Assembly (NCBI GenBank): GCA_030549775.1
Contig: CM060175.1
Location: 94,913,470-94,977,469, forward strand
Reading direction: 5' to 3'
Source of the DNA: Tamarix chinensis
Lineage: Eukaryota; Streptophyta; Magnoliopsida; Caryophyllales; Tamaricaceae
Length of the DNA stretch: 64,000 bases
Shown piece by piece: positions 34,020 through 46,415 of this stretch; positions within the stretch are counted from its first letter, which is position 1, and each line of letters starts with the position of its first letter. Made by a program: the position numbers and the translations under genes. The notes beneath the pieces were generated by a model that was not told where the DNA came from, did no database searches, and was given only the letters and a program-made list of their open reading frames with translations.

Positions 34020-37000
34020 AATATTGGTTAGGGATGGGTGCTAGGTCCAGGCTTCACATTCACATTTTTCCTGACAAGTCAAGGTTTTTGAATTATCAAA
34101 AATCATGTGGAATTCATGTATTGTTGGTAAATTAAAAACCATGTGCAGTGATGAGTATTGGTGATGTTATGATAAAGTCCTATAATGGGGTGGATTATAG
34201 GCTGCACTCAATTTGAACAGGTATGTTCCTAAACTAAGGAGAAACCTAATTTCACTTGGGACACTAGTTAAAGAAGGGTGTTCTATTAAGATGAATCAAG
34301 GAGCACTAAAGGTGGTTTGAGACTCCATGGTGGTGCTTAGAGGGAATCTCCAAAATGGTTTGTATGTTTTACATGAACCTAATGTGGTAAATGTTACCTA
34401 GTTAGGAGGGAAAGCTAAATTGAGCACTAGGAAATTATGACAGCTCAAACAGGGTCATGTTAGTGAGAAAGGATTAAAGATCATGTTCGATAAAAAGGGT
34501 GTTTGGGAAATACACTATATAAGAGTTGGAATTTTGTGTACGATGTACCTTTGGTAAGTCTCATAGATTGAGAGTTCATCCTAGTACACAGAGAATAAGG
34601 GATATATTAGACTACATCCATATAGATCTATAAGAGCCATTCAGGACATCTTCACAAGGTGGTACAAGGTACTTCTTAACCTTAATAGATGATTAATCAA
34701 GATTTGTCCAAATATACTTTCTAAATAATAAAGATGAGGTTTTCAATTGTTTCAAAGATCGGAAGTTGTTGGTCAAAACTCAAAAATATAAGAAACTAAA
34801 AACAAATAATGGGCTAGAATTCTACAACGAATTATTTAACCATTATTGTAAAAACATGGTGTAGTAAGGAACTTACAATCTACAAAACCTCTCAACAAAA
34901 TAGTCTAGTAGAAAGAATAAATAGTACTTTGCTTAAAGGAGTGAGGTGCATGGAGTTTACATCTGGGTTACCAAAAAATTATTGGACATAAGTTGCCAAG
35001 ATAGCCTATTGTTTAATCCATAGGTTTCCTTCCTTGGAAATAAACTTTGAAGCTCTAGTTGAGAGGTGGTATGTTATTGTTAGCAACAATCAAGACCTAA
35101 GGGTTTTTTGGTCAATTTGCTATGCTCTTGTGAAGGATGGAAAGCTTGATGTTAGAGCAATGAATTATATTTTCTTAGGGTATCCAAATGGATTTAAAGG
35201 ATACAAATTAATGAATTTAGGCTCAGATGTTGGCAGGACATTCATCTCAAGGGATGTCAAATTTAGGGAAAAAGAGTTTTACAAAGATCATTTTGCTCGA
35301 GGTAGACAAACCTCTGATCAAGATGTTTAGGATTAAGGTGGAGCTTCAAAAAGAGTTGAGTGAGGAGTTAAATTCTGAATATGCAATGGGAGATGAAATT
35401 GGGGTCCAACATGATTGGTCTATAGATTACCAACTTGCTAAGGATCAAGTAAGGAGGCATATAAAACCACCAGACATGTTTGGCTATCTAGAGATAATAA
35501 AATTTACACTACTTGCATCTAAAACTATAAAAGAATAAATATTGAACTACAAGCAAGCTATTTTTAGAGGAGTAAAATAGATATGGTTGGAGGCAATGAA
35601 TGATGAAATATAGTCACTTAAGATTAACTAAACTTGGGAATTGGTTCCTAAACTTAAAAAACCACATATAAGTGAGATATAAATGGTTTACAAGGTATAG
35701 GAGGGTATTAGTCTAGATGATTTACCAAAGTATAAAGCAAGGTTAGTGGAACTGAGTTTCACTTAAAGGGAAGAGATATCCTATAAGGATATTTTTTATC
35801 TTGTGGTCAAATATACTTCAATTAGAGATTTGTTGTCTATGGTTGCTACTAATGATCTTGATCTTGATCAAATGGATTTGAAAACAACTTTTCTCAATGG
35901 TGAATTGAAGGAGAGGGTTTACATGATGCAGCCTCCTGGTTTCTTGGAAAAAGGAAAGGAGGATCAGGTATATCTCTTGAAAATGTCACTATATGGACTA
36001 AAGTATTCTCCTTTAGAGTGGAATCATAGGTTTGATCAAGCTGTTTTGAATATGGGATTCAATAGAAGTAAGTTTGATTCTTGTGTATATATTAGACATA
36101 AGAAGTACTTGTTGTACCTATTTCTTTATGTGGATGATATTCTTTTAGAAAGTAGTGATAAAGAGAGATTAATGAACTAAAGCAGTTGTTACAAATAGAA
36201 TTTGACATGAAGGATCTAGGAAGTGCATGAAAGATTCTAGGAATTTATATTGAAAGAAATATAAAGGAAATGAGTCTTACGCTATCTCAAGGTAATTATG
36301 TTAGTAAAGTACTTGAGAAGTTTGGGGATAAAGGTGTAAATTCTATTGCAACACCAATAGAAGCTCATTTCAAATTATCCAGAGAACAAGCTCTAATAGC
36401 TGATGAAGAAAAGAGGCAGTTGCTTAATGTTCCTTATACAAGTGCTATAGGAATTTTAATGTACTTAATGTTGTGCACCAGACCTGATTTATGATATGCA
36501 ATAGGGTTGGTGAGTAGGTACATGGGAAAATTAGGTTATGAGCTTTAGAATGTAGTAAGGTGGATATTCTGATACTTGAAAGGGACCAAGGATGTTGGTG
36601 TGGTTTATGACTTTTGCAACTGTGATTCTTTGAAATACAAGGCTATGTGGATGTTGATTATGTAGGGGATATAGATTTGAGAAGATCATAGTCAACTTAT
36701 GTTTTTCAGGTTGGAAGATGCACTATCAACTAGAAAGCTACTTTGTAGAAAATGGTGCTTTATCAACCACAGAAATAGAATAAATTGCATGCACTGAAGG
36801 TGTGAAAGAGGCATTGTGGTCGAAGGGCTTAATGAATGAATTTAGTGCAATGAAGGCTTCTTCTTTTTTGGTATAATAACCAAAGGGCAATCTTTCTCAA
36901 TAAAAATCTTGTTTATCATAAAAGAACCAAACATCTTGATGTTAGATTGTATTTTATAAGAGAAGTGATTTCAGGAGGCAAGATTAAGTTGGAAAAAGTG

Positions 37001-37100
37001 CATACTGGTAATAATTGTGCAGAAATTTTAATCAAACCATTGACAACATCCAAGTTTATTCATGTATTAAAGTTATTAAACTATGTTGAAGATGCACTCA
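34020..37100 (+). pseudogene. copia pol remnant (protease, integrase, RT, RNase H)
   Basis: Protease near 34028 reads WVLGPG where copia has W-x-L-D-T-G, so the catalytic Asp is lost. GAG-pre-integrase follows (GHVSEKGLKIM, 34443-34480). The integrase core is at about 34600-35000 (YIHIDL, LIDD, NGLEFYNE give the acidic triad). RT runs from about 35750: an open frame at 35803-36180 has LKTTFLNGEL, QPPGFLEKG and intact YVDDILL, and 36270-36494 has LSQGNYVSKVLEKFG and PYTSAIGILMYLMLCTRPD. RNase H follows to about 37100 in broken frames. The mix of long open parts and stops shows moderate age. Confidence 0.85.
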
Positions 37101-37112
37101 AAGGTGGAGAAT

Positions 37113-37581
37113 TGTAAGACTAGTTTGCTAAGTTGCTTAGTTGCTGAGTTGACAGCATCTTAGTGATAAAAGTATAGCCAATAAGTTGTGTTTTGTTTTG
37201 TTGTAAAGGTCAAACGATGAATTTAGTTTCAGTTAGTTAAGTCTAACAATTAAAACTAGTCTTAGGTACCTAATACTATAAAAATATAAGGTGCAATGTG
37301 TGTTAGTTATACAAAATAAAGAAGGAGAGGAATTATAGAGGAGAGAATAGAATTACATGGTGTATCAGGTGATCAAGTAGGAAGAAAGTACTTGTTGATA
37401 TGATACGAATTCTAAGTCTTTAATGAACATTAGGAAAGTGCTTTGTTCTTCTAATACAATTACTCATATTTTTTTTCCTGTGATTTACATTCTAGTTGGT
37501 TCATTTCTCAATCTTGAAGCCACACTGACATATTTCTATTTTTCTAAGTGTAAAGAGGATATTTGTTTTTGAAGATAATCA
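37113..37581 (+). repeat. copia 3' LTR
   Basis: Begins TGTAAGACTAG right after the purine tract and ends GATAATCA. It aligns with 32688-33145 throughout, with substitutions and small indels. Confidence 0.8.
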
Positions 37582-40108
37582 TATTATGTTACATGTGTCG
37601 TATCAGTTAATTTTATTTAAAAAATGGAAATCAATTGTACATGGCTAGAACTTCTGCCATCATTTTATCCTTGATCTTTTTTTTCTACCAGTACTAGATT
37701 AAAAAAACAATAAAGGCAATGCGGTACTCAATTGGGTTCACATGCCTTCATTTCTAGGTTCACTAAATTCTTCTAGAAGTATTGAAATTATTTTCTTGGT
37801 TCTTTAAATTTTTGTAGTAGTGTATAGCTTCATTTGAAGCCATAGGACTTTTACCTACAAATAGTAAAACACAAATAAATGTTATTATCTATCGACAATC
37901 AAATCCATAGTAAAATACCCAATTGAAAAGGCTTACAACATATTCTTAGCTATTAATTACTGAGTATTGGAGTTAAGAACTTGGGATTGAGAAATATTTA
38001 TTGATAGTGAAATATTCTAAAAATTGTACTTTGAAATATTCATAGAATACTAGTGGATGATATGTTAAAATGTTGTAAAAAAAATAAGTATATATATATT
38101 TTTTGAAATATGGGTATCTATATGCTGAAAGTTTTGTAAAACAATATCAAAAAATTATAGTAAAGAAAATGTAGAACCATATTCACAATAATAGTAAAAG
38201 ATTAATTCAACTCTAGTAAAAGGCATGTTCAAAACCGGTAAAAGTAAATTTATATATGGTGAAACAATGATTATATTCTATAGTGAAATATATTTAGATA
38301 TGTATTGAAATACATATGTAGTTATGGTCAAATATATACATATGGCTGACGATATCTATTTAGATGAATGTTTAAAATTTTTAGAAATATAGTGGCTAAA
38401 AATAAGTTTAACAATTGTGAAAGATACCTAGATGAGTGATGAAATATGTGTGTGTGTGTGTCTTTGAGGTGCAACATATGCACATACTTGAACAAATGTT
38501 AATTTTTTTAGAAAAATAATGGTGAAAAATATAATTAATAGTAGTAAAATATGCTTAGATATGTATTAAAACATATGTATAATTATGGTAATATATATAA
38601 GACCGATGATATGATTAGGTGAATGTTGTATTAATTTAGGACAATAATGGTGAAGAATATATATATATATATATAATAATAGTGAAATATACTTAGATAT
38701 GTGGTAAATATGCTTATAGTTGCTATACAAGATGAGTTTTTATAAGATAATTATTAACTATTTTTTATTGTAAATGATATATAAAAAAATTCCATAATAT
38801 CATGTTAAGTATAATATTAGTTAACTTTTAATGAATTATATACAAAATATAATTTTGAAATATTAAATTAATAATAATAAATTATGAATTTTTAAGAATA
38901 GTAAAATATATATATTGTATTTTTATAGTGAAAGAGTAGTTCAATTTTGGTGAAAGCTTATTTAAATGTTGATGACATATTTAGTGGAAAAATGATACAT
39001 TGTGGGAAGGGAGCATTATTCCTTGTTGTCCTTATATCACCAACCTCACACAAGTTTCATGGTGTTATAACATGCAATTATTTTGTATGATATAGGAATT
39101 ACCAATAGAGAATGAGATAAGAGTGCATGGATCCTATAACAAAGACTTGGATAAAAAAAATTATTATCATTAACTTTTGTGATAATTTTTCATATTTAAT
39201 TGAGGGATAAACTAACTATATGTATGCAAAGTTATAAAAAGCTATGGTTGAAAAATTATTATCCAAAAGGATTTGTTTTCAAGCTAAGCCTTAGGCTTCC
39301 TTCAATAAATATTGATAAATTTCCATTTATTTTCATATTTATGATATTAACATGTTGATAAAATATCACCTCTTTAATATATTATTACTAAAATAAAAAA
39401 CTGATTAGTTAAGTAGCATCTTCATCTTAATATAGAATTAGTCATCAATTGACAAATATATATTTATGTCTATATATCTATATATTAAAGTAAAACTCAT
39501 GGACCAAAAAAAAAACCCACTAGAAGCCCATTTATGGAACCTATTAGATAGTAATTAGTAGCTTATCTTGATCCATTACATTTGTTTTATAAAATTCAAA
39601 TTAAATGTATTTATGTACTCTATATGTATTTAAAAGGCTGGCATTATGTATTTTAAAATTAAAATTTGATTGTTCAAAAGTTTAATATATATTGATAAAA
39701 AAATATATTTAAAAAATAATATTATATTATATTTTTTAATGAGACTATAATAATTATATTTTTATAGCATAATATATTATATTTTGAGAGAAATTAATAG
39801 TTAAAGTTTATTACTAAAATACATAGCGACAATATTCTAAAATAAATATACTTTATTGGTAAGGTTATAGTTTAATAACTGAAACTATTTTAATAATCTC
39901 AAACTCTTTCTTTGGACATTCTATACCTTTATTGTGATTAAACATCTATATTGTGATGTGTTGTACAAGTGTAATAATGCTTCTATTTTTAGATATTTAT
40001 TTGCAAATATATGAAATGTAAGAGGACATATATATACTCAAATCTTTATTGTTGTTGAGTTTTAATTAACGAAGCTTTTATATCCTCATGGAAAAAGAAT
40101 TACTATAA
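37582..40108. other. AT-rich spacer with degenerate repeats
   Basis: No gene seen. A degenerate direct repeat lies at 38281-38720. A short TG run is at 38451-38461 and a TA run at 38659-38675. Confidence 0.5.
38281..38720 (+). repeat. Degenerate tandem repeat, about three units
   Basis: Units opening TAGTGAAATAT...TTAGATATGT start near 38281, 38539 and 38681. The first two share about 110 bp, including GATATGTATT, ACATATGTA, TTATGGT and GTGAATGTT-like blocks. Confidence 0.5.
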
Positions 40109-42205
40109 GAGCATATGTAACTGGGGGAAAGGGATCTTCCCAATCTCAAATTTGAGGAGATGGTTGAAATTGTAGAAAAAATACCTTGAATTTAAGGTTA
40201 CCTCACAATTTAGGGATACCTAAAGTTGCAAAAAGATGTGCATCGAGCCTCATGTGAGACAAAAGTTGTTGATCTTCAAGTGTAAAACCCTAAACCCTCA
40301 CCCACCTGATGGTCTACAGCATTTGCCTCTTGCGTGGCCCAATACAAGTTATTTTTATCTCTTTTCAATACATTTTTAGGGTATTTATTACCATTAGAGT
40401 GTATGTGGGTTTTTTTTCCTAAAATAAATTGTTGTTAATAACGATAATAAAACATTTTCTATAAATACATCATATTTTACCCAATAATTTATCTCCAAAT
40501 ATATCCAAATGATTCAAATTGAAAAGAGCTTTCAAACCAAAATATCCAAAATTCACAAAATTTTAATTTGGAGAATATCATAATTTATCATTATCCTAGA
40601 AAAAAAAATTTCTCCAAACATTCAAAATTTATAATATCCACAAAATTTTAATTTTCAAATTATGAAATATAATCAAAATGAGGCATGCCACTTATTCAAT
40701 CCATGTCTTTGATTCTATCAAGCTCTAAATACCATACTTCCATTTGATCGCAATCTCCCAAATATTCAAAATTCTTCCCAACATGATTTCAATTCTCCTT
40801 TGGTCACATTAGTTGGTGATTTTCAATTTCTTGAATTTTCTACCCAAAATTTGGTCGAAGACAACACATAGGTTGAATTTCTATATGAGGTTGGAAGCTA
40901 ATCTTATGGTAAATGGATGGATAAAGAAGAATAAGTTTTCTTTAGTGGATGAATCTATTTTTTTAGAGGATTCCATTTAGAAAAATGAGTAAAAATATAA
41001 GGATTTCTAGAAAAAAAGAAGAAGAAGTGTCTGTATACTTTGAAGAATATTATGGCGAAAGGCTAGAAAGAATTAGGAAGACACTAAAGAATCGATTTTC
41101 TTATGATAATAAAAATGTCAATAGGTTTATTGGTTGTTATAGTCATATATGTCAATGTATTCAAAGTAATGTCAGTGGAATATATGTATTTAGGGATGTA
41201 CATAAAGAATATAGAATGGGGTATAATAGCATGTTCAATATCGAACATGCATGGAAGCTTGAAAAGAACCATACACAATGGATGGTAATGAATCAGGATA
41301 GTGGGTCAAGTTCTATTCAAAGTGAATAAAGGTTTTAAATTCAGGTGCATACATTAATCCATCTACCCCTAATACATCAGAAAACCGAAATTCATTGGTA
41401 TAACATGTAGGCCAAAAAAAGCATCAAAGCAAAAGGTGAGGGGAAGACAAAAGAAAATAGCCAATTTGAAGGCAGATGTTCAAATATCTACGGGCTTCTA
41501 AAAATTATGTGAAGGAGAAATGCGATATTGAAGAAAATTGTAGCAGATAAGGAGAATGATAGGGCTAAACAAAGGTTGTTGAAGGAAAATGAATTAGACA
41601 TGACTATAATATGTCGTGACACATCTAATATGATTTACGATGAAAAAGGAGATTTTCAAATCTTATATGTAGTAACTATGAGAAGGTTGATGGATAATCC
41701 TTAGTTCTATTATTCCAATTTAGTGTATTTGATTGCGTACAAATCCTTAATTCTACAAATTGTGTTTCAACCCACAAGCTTAAATCTGATTTAGTGGAAC
41801 ACATCTAGAAATTTGAAGCTAATAATTAGTGCATCTACTCATACTAATTGTATTTTATCTAATATTTGCAATGTTGTTGCGATGAAATATATGCGACAAT
41901 CATTAAGATAATATGATGCATTTATATTGTTATTGTAATATTTATATAATAAGAAAATATATTTTGTTTGTTTTTTATATTTTAATTAGTTATTAAAGCC
42001 ATATTAGAAAGTTATTTGTAAACTTTTATTTAATTAAATTTGATTATATAAAATTATTAATTGATATTTATAGATTATTATAAATCAAAAGTTAAACAGT
42101 ATTATATGTATAATAGATAATTAAATTTAAAATAAATTAATAAAAGTATAAGAGATCAAGAGATAAAATAATTGGAAGCTTCAAATTAAAGCAGCATGGA
42201 TGCTC
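40109..42205 (+). mobile_element. PIF/Harbinger-like element carrying only an ORF1-type gene
   Basis: Ends are GAGCATATGTAAC at the left and GCAGCATGGATGCTC at the right (reverse complement GAGCATCCATGC). Both are flanked by TAA (40106-40108 and 42206-42208), the 3-bp target duplication typical of PIF/Harbinger. Length is 2097 bp. Inside is a broken SANT/trihelix-like ORF (40680-41700), the kind of DNA-binding ORF1 that accompanies Harbinger transposases. No transposase is seen; the rest is A/T-rich. The shared terminal match is short, so the ends need confirmation from other copies. Confidence 0.5.
40680..41700 (+). pseudogene. SANT/trihelix-like (NAM-associated) ORF1 pseudogene
   Basis: The open part at 40985-41329 (114 codons) contains RIRKTLKNRFSYDNKNVNRFIGCY and then FNIEHAWKLEKNHTQWM. 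These match the plant family with a Myb/SANT-like N-terminus, a central L-K-x-R-W-x-x-I-N-x-x-V-x-K-F-x-G-C-Y helix and an F-x-H-x-W-x-x-L-x-x-x-P-K-W block (often annotated 'NAM-associated' or 'glutathione S-transferase T3-like'). Upstream, broken frames read an Asn/Phe-rich leader and a W-M-D-K-E-E start of the SANT region; downstream, AKQRLLKENELDMTII resembles the C-terminal coiled region. Several stops make it a pseudogene. Confidence 0.6.
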
Positions 42206-43168
42206 TAATCCTATAGATTTATCGTTATTTAAATTTCAATAATGCAGGGAAATATTCCTTTACATATTTGTTGCGTTTTCCCCCTTTTCTCCGGCGTCTC
42301 TGATGACCACCATCCAGCAAATCTTTGGTTCTACATCTGCTTTGCAATTTCAACTACCAATCACAACGTAACAACTAAATCGGTACATCAAATTTTATAA
42401 TACGTTACTATTTTTAGCCTTTTATTTTCTATTTTGGTTCGGTGGCCTGTGGCATTGATAATCCTTCAATAGATATTCTAGCCCTCTCTATATATTATTA
42501 AAATAGCTAAACATAGTTTATCTGGCTAAACAAATATATAAACATAACTAAATTAATAGTATGAAATATTTTTTTATCACCTACCTGTTTGGTATTCCGC
42601 CGACTCAAATCGATGGTTACATATGCTTGCTACTAGAATAGTTAGAACAGAAAGGAATGGCATAAAATTATGCCACTCATGCAAACAAGAAAATTATTCA
42701 ATTCATATTTAATATATCAATTTTGACTATCCTAATCGAATATTGTAATAATTAATGTACTTAACAAATGTAGTAAGGTAATCAAACAATAATTGATTCC
42801 GATTGATACATTCATGCGATCCAATAAACTTAAAAATAAAAATTAAAAAACTATAGGGACCCATTATGTAACATTAATAAAGAAAGAAAAATGCACGTAT
42901 GTTATATATTTATAATTATTTATAAGAGGTCTATAAAAAGAAGTATAAATTACTGTATAGATAGCGGCATTATAAATGTATTATAATTTCTATAAAGGAG
43001 GAGGGGGATATTTACACCTAAATTTTTTGATATCTAAAAGTTGGCCTAATTATTAATATTTCTTTTAAAATACCGTATTTCTATGTGGGCATGTAGAGTT
43101 TTGTATAAACATGTGAAACTTTAAGTAGTAAGAAGTTATATATATTTAAAGCTAAATTTGGTGTAACA
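42206..43168. other. AT-rich spacer
   Basis: No gene or repeat family recognised. Confidence 0.5.
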
Positions 43169-43187
43169 CACACACACACACACACAG

Positions 43188-43247
<60 letters not shown>
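43169..43247. repeat. (CA)n and (TA)n compound microsatellite
   Basis: About nine CA units, a short AGATACA interruption, then about 27 TA units. Confidence 0.9.
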
Positions 43248-43251
<4 letters not shown>

Positions 43252-43981
43252 GTATGACCTTTAAATTTAAAACTCGTAAATTCAGAGGATGCTATCGCCA
43301 CTCTTACCACCAGACCGGTTCACTCCTACCATTCCAGTACTAAGTGCTAAGGCTAAGAAAAATATTGTCATTATCACACATTAATACATAAATTAAAGTT
43401 CACAAATCAATAATCAGAGTACACATGAGTTTTACATAATCCGAGTTACAAGAGATAGTTCCTTAGAGAATAAAAATAGCTACAATGATAAAATTGTTTC
43501 TAGAGTTTCAAACATATATAGTTAAAAGAGATAATAATCTCATAATGGAAAAACGGCAATGCCACTCCTGGACCCGATCCAGCCCAAATCATCACTCGGC
43601 CCCTCGACCTCCACCTGATGTCCCATAGACATCAATGGCATCAAAGAAAGCATCACCTACCTGCAACACGTCAAATGAGCTTTCTGCTCGTGGGAATGAG
43701 CAACACCTATGAAAAGGGTGATTAGTATGCTATGTATTAAGTAAGATAATCGAGCACTAAGACCAATACACAAGCACATAAAATCATACAGGATAATATT
43801 CACCTTACACTTTCAAACCCACACATATAATATATAAAGTCATGCAGAGTATTATACAACTTATAAATGATCAAGCCCACACATAAAGGCCCAAATAGTC
43901 CAGATTAATTATTTGATTAATCTCTTATCGGAAGTCGAATCACACCATGCCTTTTATCAAATCCATACAAGTACAGGAACA

Positions 43982-44380
43982 CCCCACTATTTTAGCCGAG
44001 GGGCTGGTTACTTGCTGGACAACTTGTCCACACCACTATTATTCGATGGTAGATTGATCACTTGCGGGACAACATGTCCACACCACTATTTCTAATCGGT
44101 GGGTCGGTTCGGTTCCTAATCACATAGTATTCCATTGTAAGTAATTAGTATCTTTTAAGTGTCTTAGCAAACTTTGATTTGTGTTTATTGAACACGGGAT
44201 CCCCCACTATTATTGTCGGTGGGCCGGTCACTTGCGGGACAACAAGTCCACACCACTATTATTCGCTGGTGGATCGGTCAATTGCTGGACATCAGGTCCA
44301 CACCACTATTTCTAACCGGTGGATCGGTTCGAACCTGACTCAATAATCTTTCACTTTAAATGATTAGTATCTTAAGTATT
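43982..44380 (+). repeat. Iterated units in copy A, two blocks of three
   Basis: Units of about 51 bp begin CACTATT and continue with a CGGTGG-like core, then TTGCGGGACAACA and GTCCACAC. Three units (43982, 44034, 44085) and a spacer with ATTAGTATCTT are followed by a second set (44203, 44255, 44306) with the same spacer. The larger period is about 221 bp. Confidence 0.75.
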
Positions 44381-44478
44381 TTATTCAGATGCTTTCGCCC
44401 AAACATGCATGACTGACTCCTACTATTCTTATCCTCCAAACCCTAGTTGACCACCACAACTATAGCATACCTTAACAC

Positions 44479-44632
44479 CCATGCAAACCCTACTTCCATG
44501 CTAACCCTAGCTCCATGCAAACCCTACATCCATGCAAACCCCCAACTCCATGCAAATCCTACCTCCATGAAAACCCCAACTCCATGCAAACCCTAACACC
44601 ATGCAAACCCTAACTCCATGCAAACCCTACTT
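44479..44632 (+). repeat. 17-bp minisatellite with telo-box, nine units
   Basis: Nine tandem units of consensus CCATGCAAACCCTAACT (one is 18 bp). Five of them contain AAACCCTA, the plant telo-box. Confidence 0.85.
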
Positions 44633-45594
44633 CCACATTATTACACTCCTCATCATTATTTTACAAAACCTATCATGCATGTCTTATGGGCCACACCATA
44701 CCATAATAATAACACAACCAATACACATGCCACAATTTAATGCCTGATCTTACCTTAACTCCTTATCATGCTGCATATATGACAGTTATATAATTACATA
44801 AAATACATTATAAATTTTATATCACATGGCATGCATGGCATATAAAGCACATAACACAACACACAAACAACCTTAGTTACTCCTTACTTAAAACGTCATC
44901 GGTCTTGGAGCACGCTCCTATACCTCTTTACAGCTTTGACCGATCTCACCTATTATGAGGGAAAAATTAGAATTAGGTTGTCTCCTAAAAATACTATTAT
45001 TTACTAACTTATCCTAAGACTAGGTTTTTAAATAAAATAATACTATACTAATAATACCAATACGAAAATAATACCAAAAATGCTAATAATAATATTAAAA
45101 TGGATGTTGGTATAAGGGCTTCTACCCTCCACCCAAAATAATACTAAAAATATCATTAAAACCTTATTAAAAAATTGTAATAATAATAATAGTTGAATTA
45201 TAAAATAATAATAATAATAATAACGAAATGACTTAAACCAAAAGTAATGTAAGGTAGGATTTTCAACTCTACCCTAAAGTTGTAAAAGTACTATTGGTAA
45301 TAATAATAATATTATTAATACATATTATTTATAATAATATTAAAAATAATAGTAATAGTAATAGTAATAATAATAATATTAATACTAGAAATAATAGTAA
45401 TTGACTTATTTAAGTAAAATAGGGTTTTGGCCCTCTAAATAAATAATAGTAATAGTAAGATTAATAATAATAGTAGTAGTAGTAATTAAACTTATAGTAA
45501 TACTAATAATATTATTAATTCGAAACTAATAATCTAAATAATTCCTACACACTCTCGACCCTGCCAAGAAATAATAACATTAATATTACACCAA

Positions 45595-45628
45595 ACAACA
45601 ACAACAACAACAACAATAATAATAATAA
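45595..45628. repeat. (CAA)n(AAT)n microsatellite
   Basis: CAA units pass into AAT units inside the TAA-rich part of copy A. Confidence 0.8.
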
Positions 45629-46415
45629 TCGAATAAAGGTTAAAAATTGAAATAAATTAGGGTAAGATTAAATAAATAGGGGAGAAGGGATGAGAGGGTC
45701 TAGAGTTTCACCTTGAGTCGGTGGAGATGGGTGGTACTGGCGGTGGTGCACGGCGGCGGCGGCGGTGGCCGAAAAAGAGGATAGAAAAGGAAAATTTTGA
45801 GATTTGAGAAGAAAAGATGAAGAATGAGGGTGGTGGTTGAGGTGTTGGTGGTAGCCTAGGCTGAGAGGAGTAAAGTGAGGGTGGTGGTGTAACAAGTGGC
45901 GACGGCGTACGGCGGCAGAGATGGCGGCCAAAATGAAGAGAAAGAGAAAAAGAGAGAAGGAGAAGGAGAAAAGAAAAGAACGAAAGATGGGTCGTGGAAG
46001 AGAGGAAAGAAAAAGGAGGGATTGGGCCGCGACATGCCTAATCGGAAGGAAGAAGGAAAAAGAAAGAAAAGAAAAGAAAAAGAAAGAAAAGAAAGAAAAA
46101 GGAAGAAGGAAAAAGAAAAAGGGAAAAGAAAATTTTAAGTAGGTTAGGGTCAATTAAATTAATTAGAATATTTTGGGTATTTAAAATAAAAATATTTAAA
46201 TAAAATAATATTAAATTTCCTTTTTAGGCTAATTTAGGGTTTTTAAAAGATTTTTCCTAAATTCCTTTTTAGTTAGCAAAATGCCCAAATTTTCTCTTAT
46301 AAAAATATTTATAATTTCCTCTTAATTTGCGATAAATAATTTCTTCCTATTTTAAATAAAAAAATTAATTATATTAATTCCCTAATAAATCCTTATTTAA
46401 TTATATTTCGTAACA

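Larger units (their letters stand above)
32688..37581 (+). mobile_element. Full-length, inactive Ty1/copia retrotransposon
   Basis: A complete element of 4894 bp: 5' LTR, primer site TAGTATCAAAGC (33148-33159), gag, protease, integrase, RT, RNase H, purine tract AAAGGTGGAGAA (37100-37111) and 3' LTR. Domain order places it in copia. The flanks TATCA (32683-32687) and TATTA (37582-37586) differ at one base, an eroded 5-bp target duplication. In one 54-bp segment of the LTRs (from about 32773 and 37208) I count five differences, so it is not recent. Every domain carries stops or frame shifts. Confidence 0.88.
43280..46415 (+). repeat. LTR-like family copy A (forward)
   Basis: It aligns by eye with the copy at 55602-59264. 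Both have the early block CTTACCACC...TAAGTGCTAAGG, a GATTAGTATGCTATGTATTAAG block, a TAA-rich middle, then a purine-rich stretch (45700-46130) and an AT-rich end. The left end is eroded next to the microsatellite. The right end is placed near TTTCGTAACA (46406-46415). Inside lie two sets of iterated units and a minisatellite. The 161-codon minus-strand frame at 45668-46153 is only the complement of the purine stretch. Confidence 0.45.

Noticed and set aside
45668..46153. 161-codon Phe/Ser/His-rich frame on the minus strand
   Set aside because: It is the complement of a purine-rich low-complexity stretch inside the repeat family.
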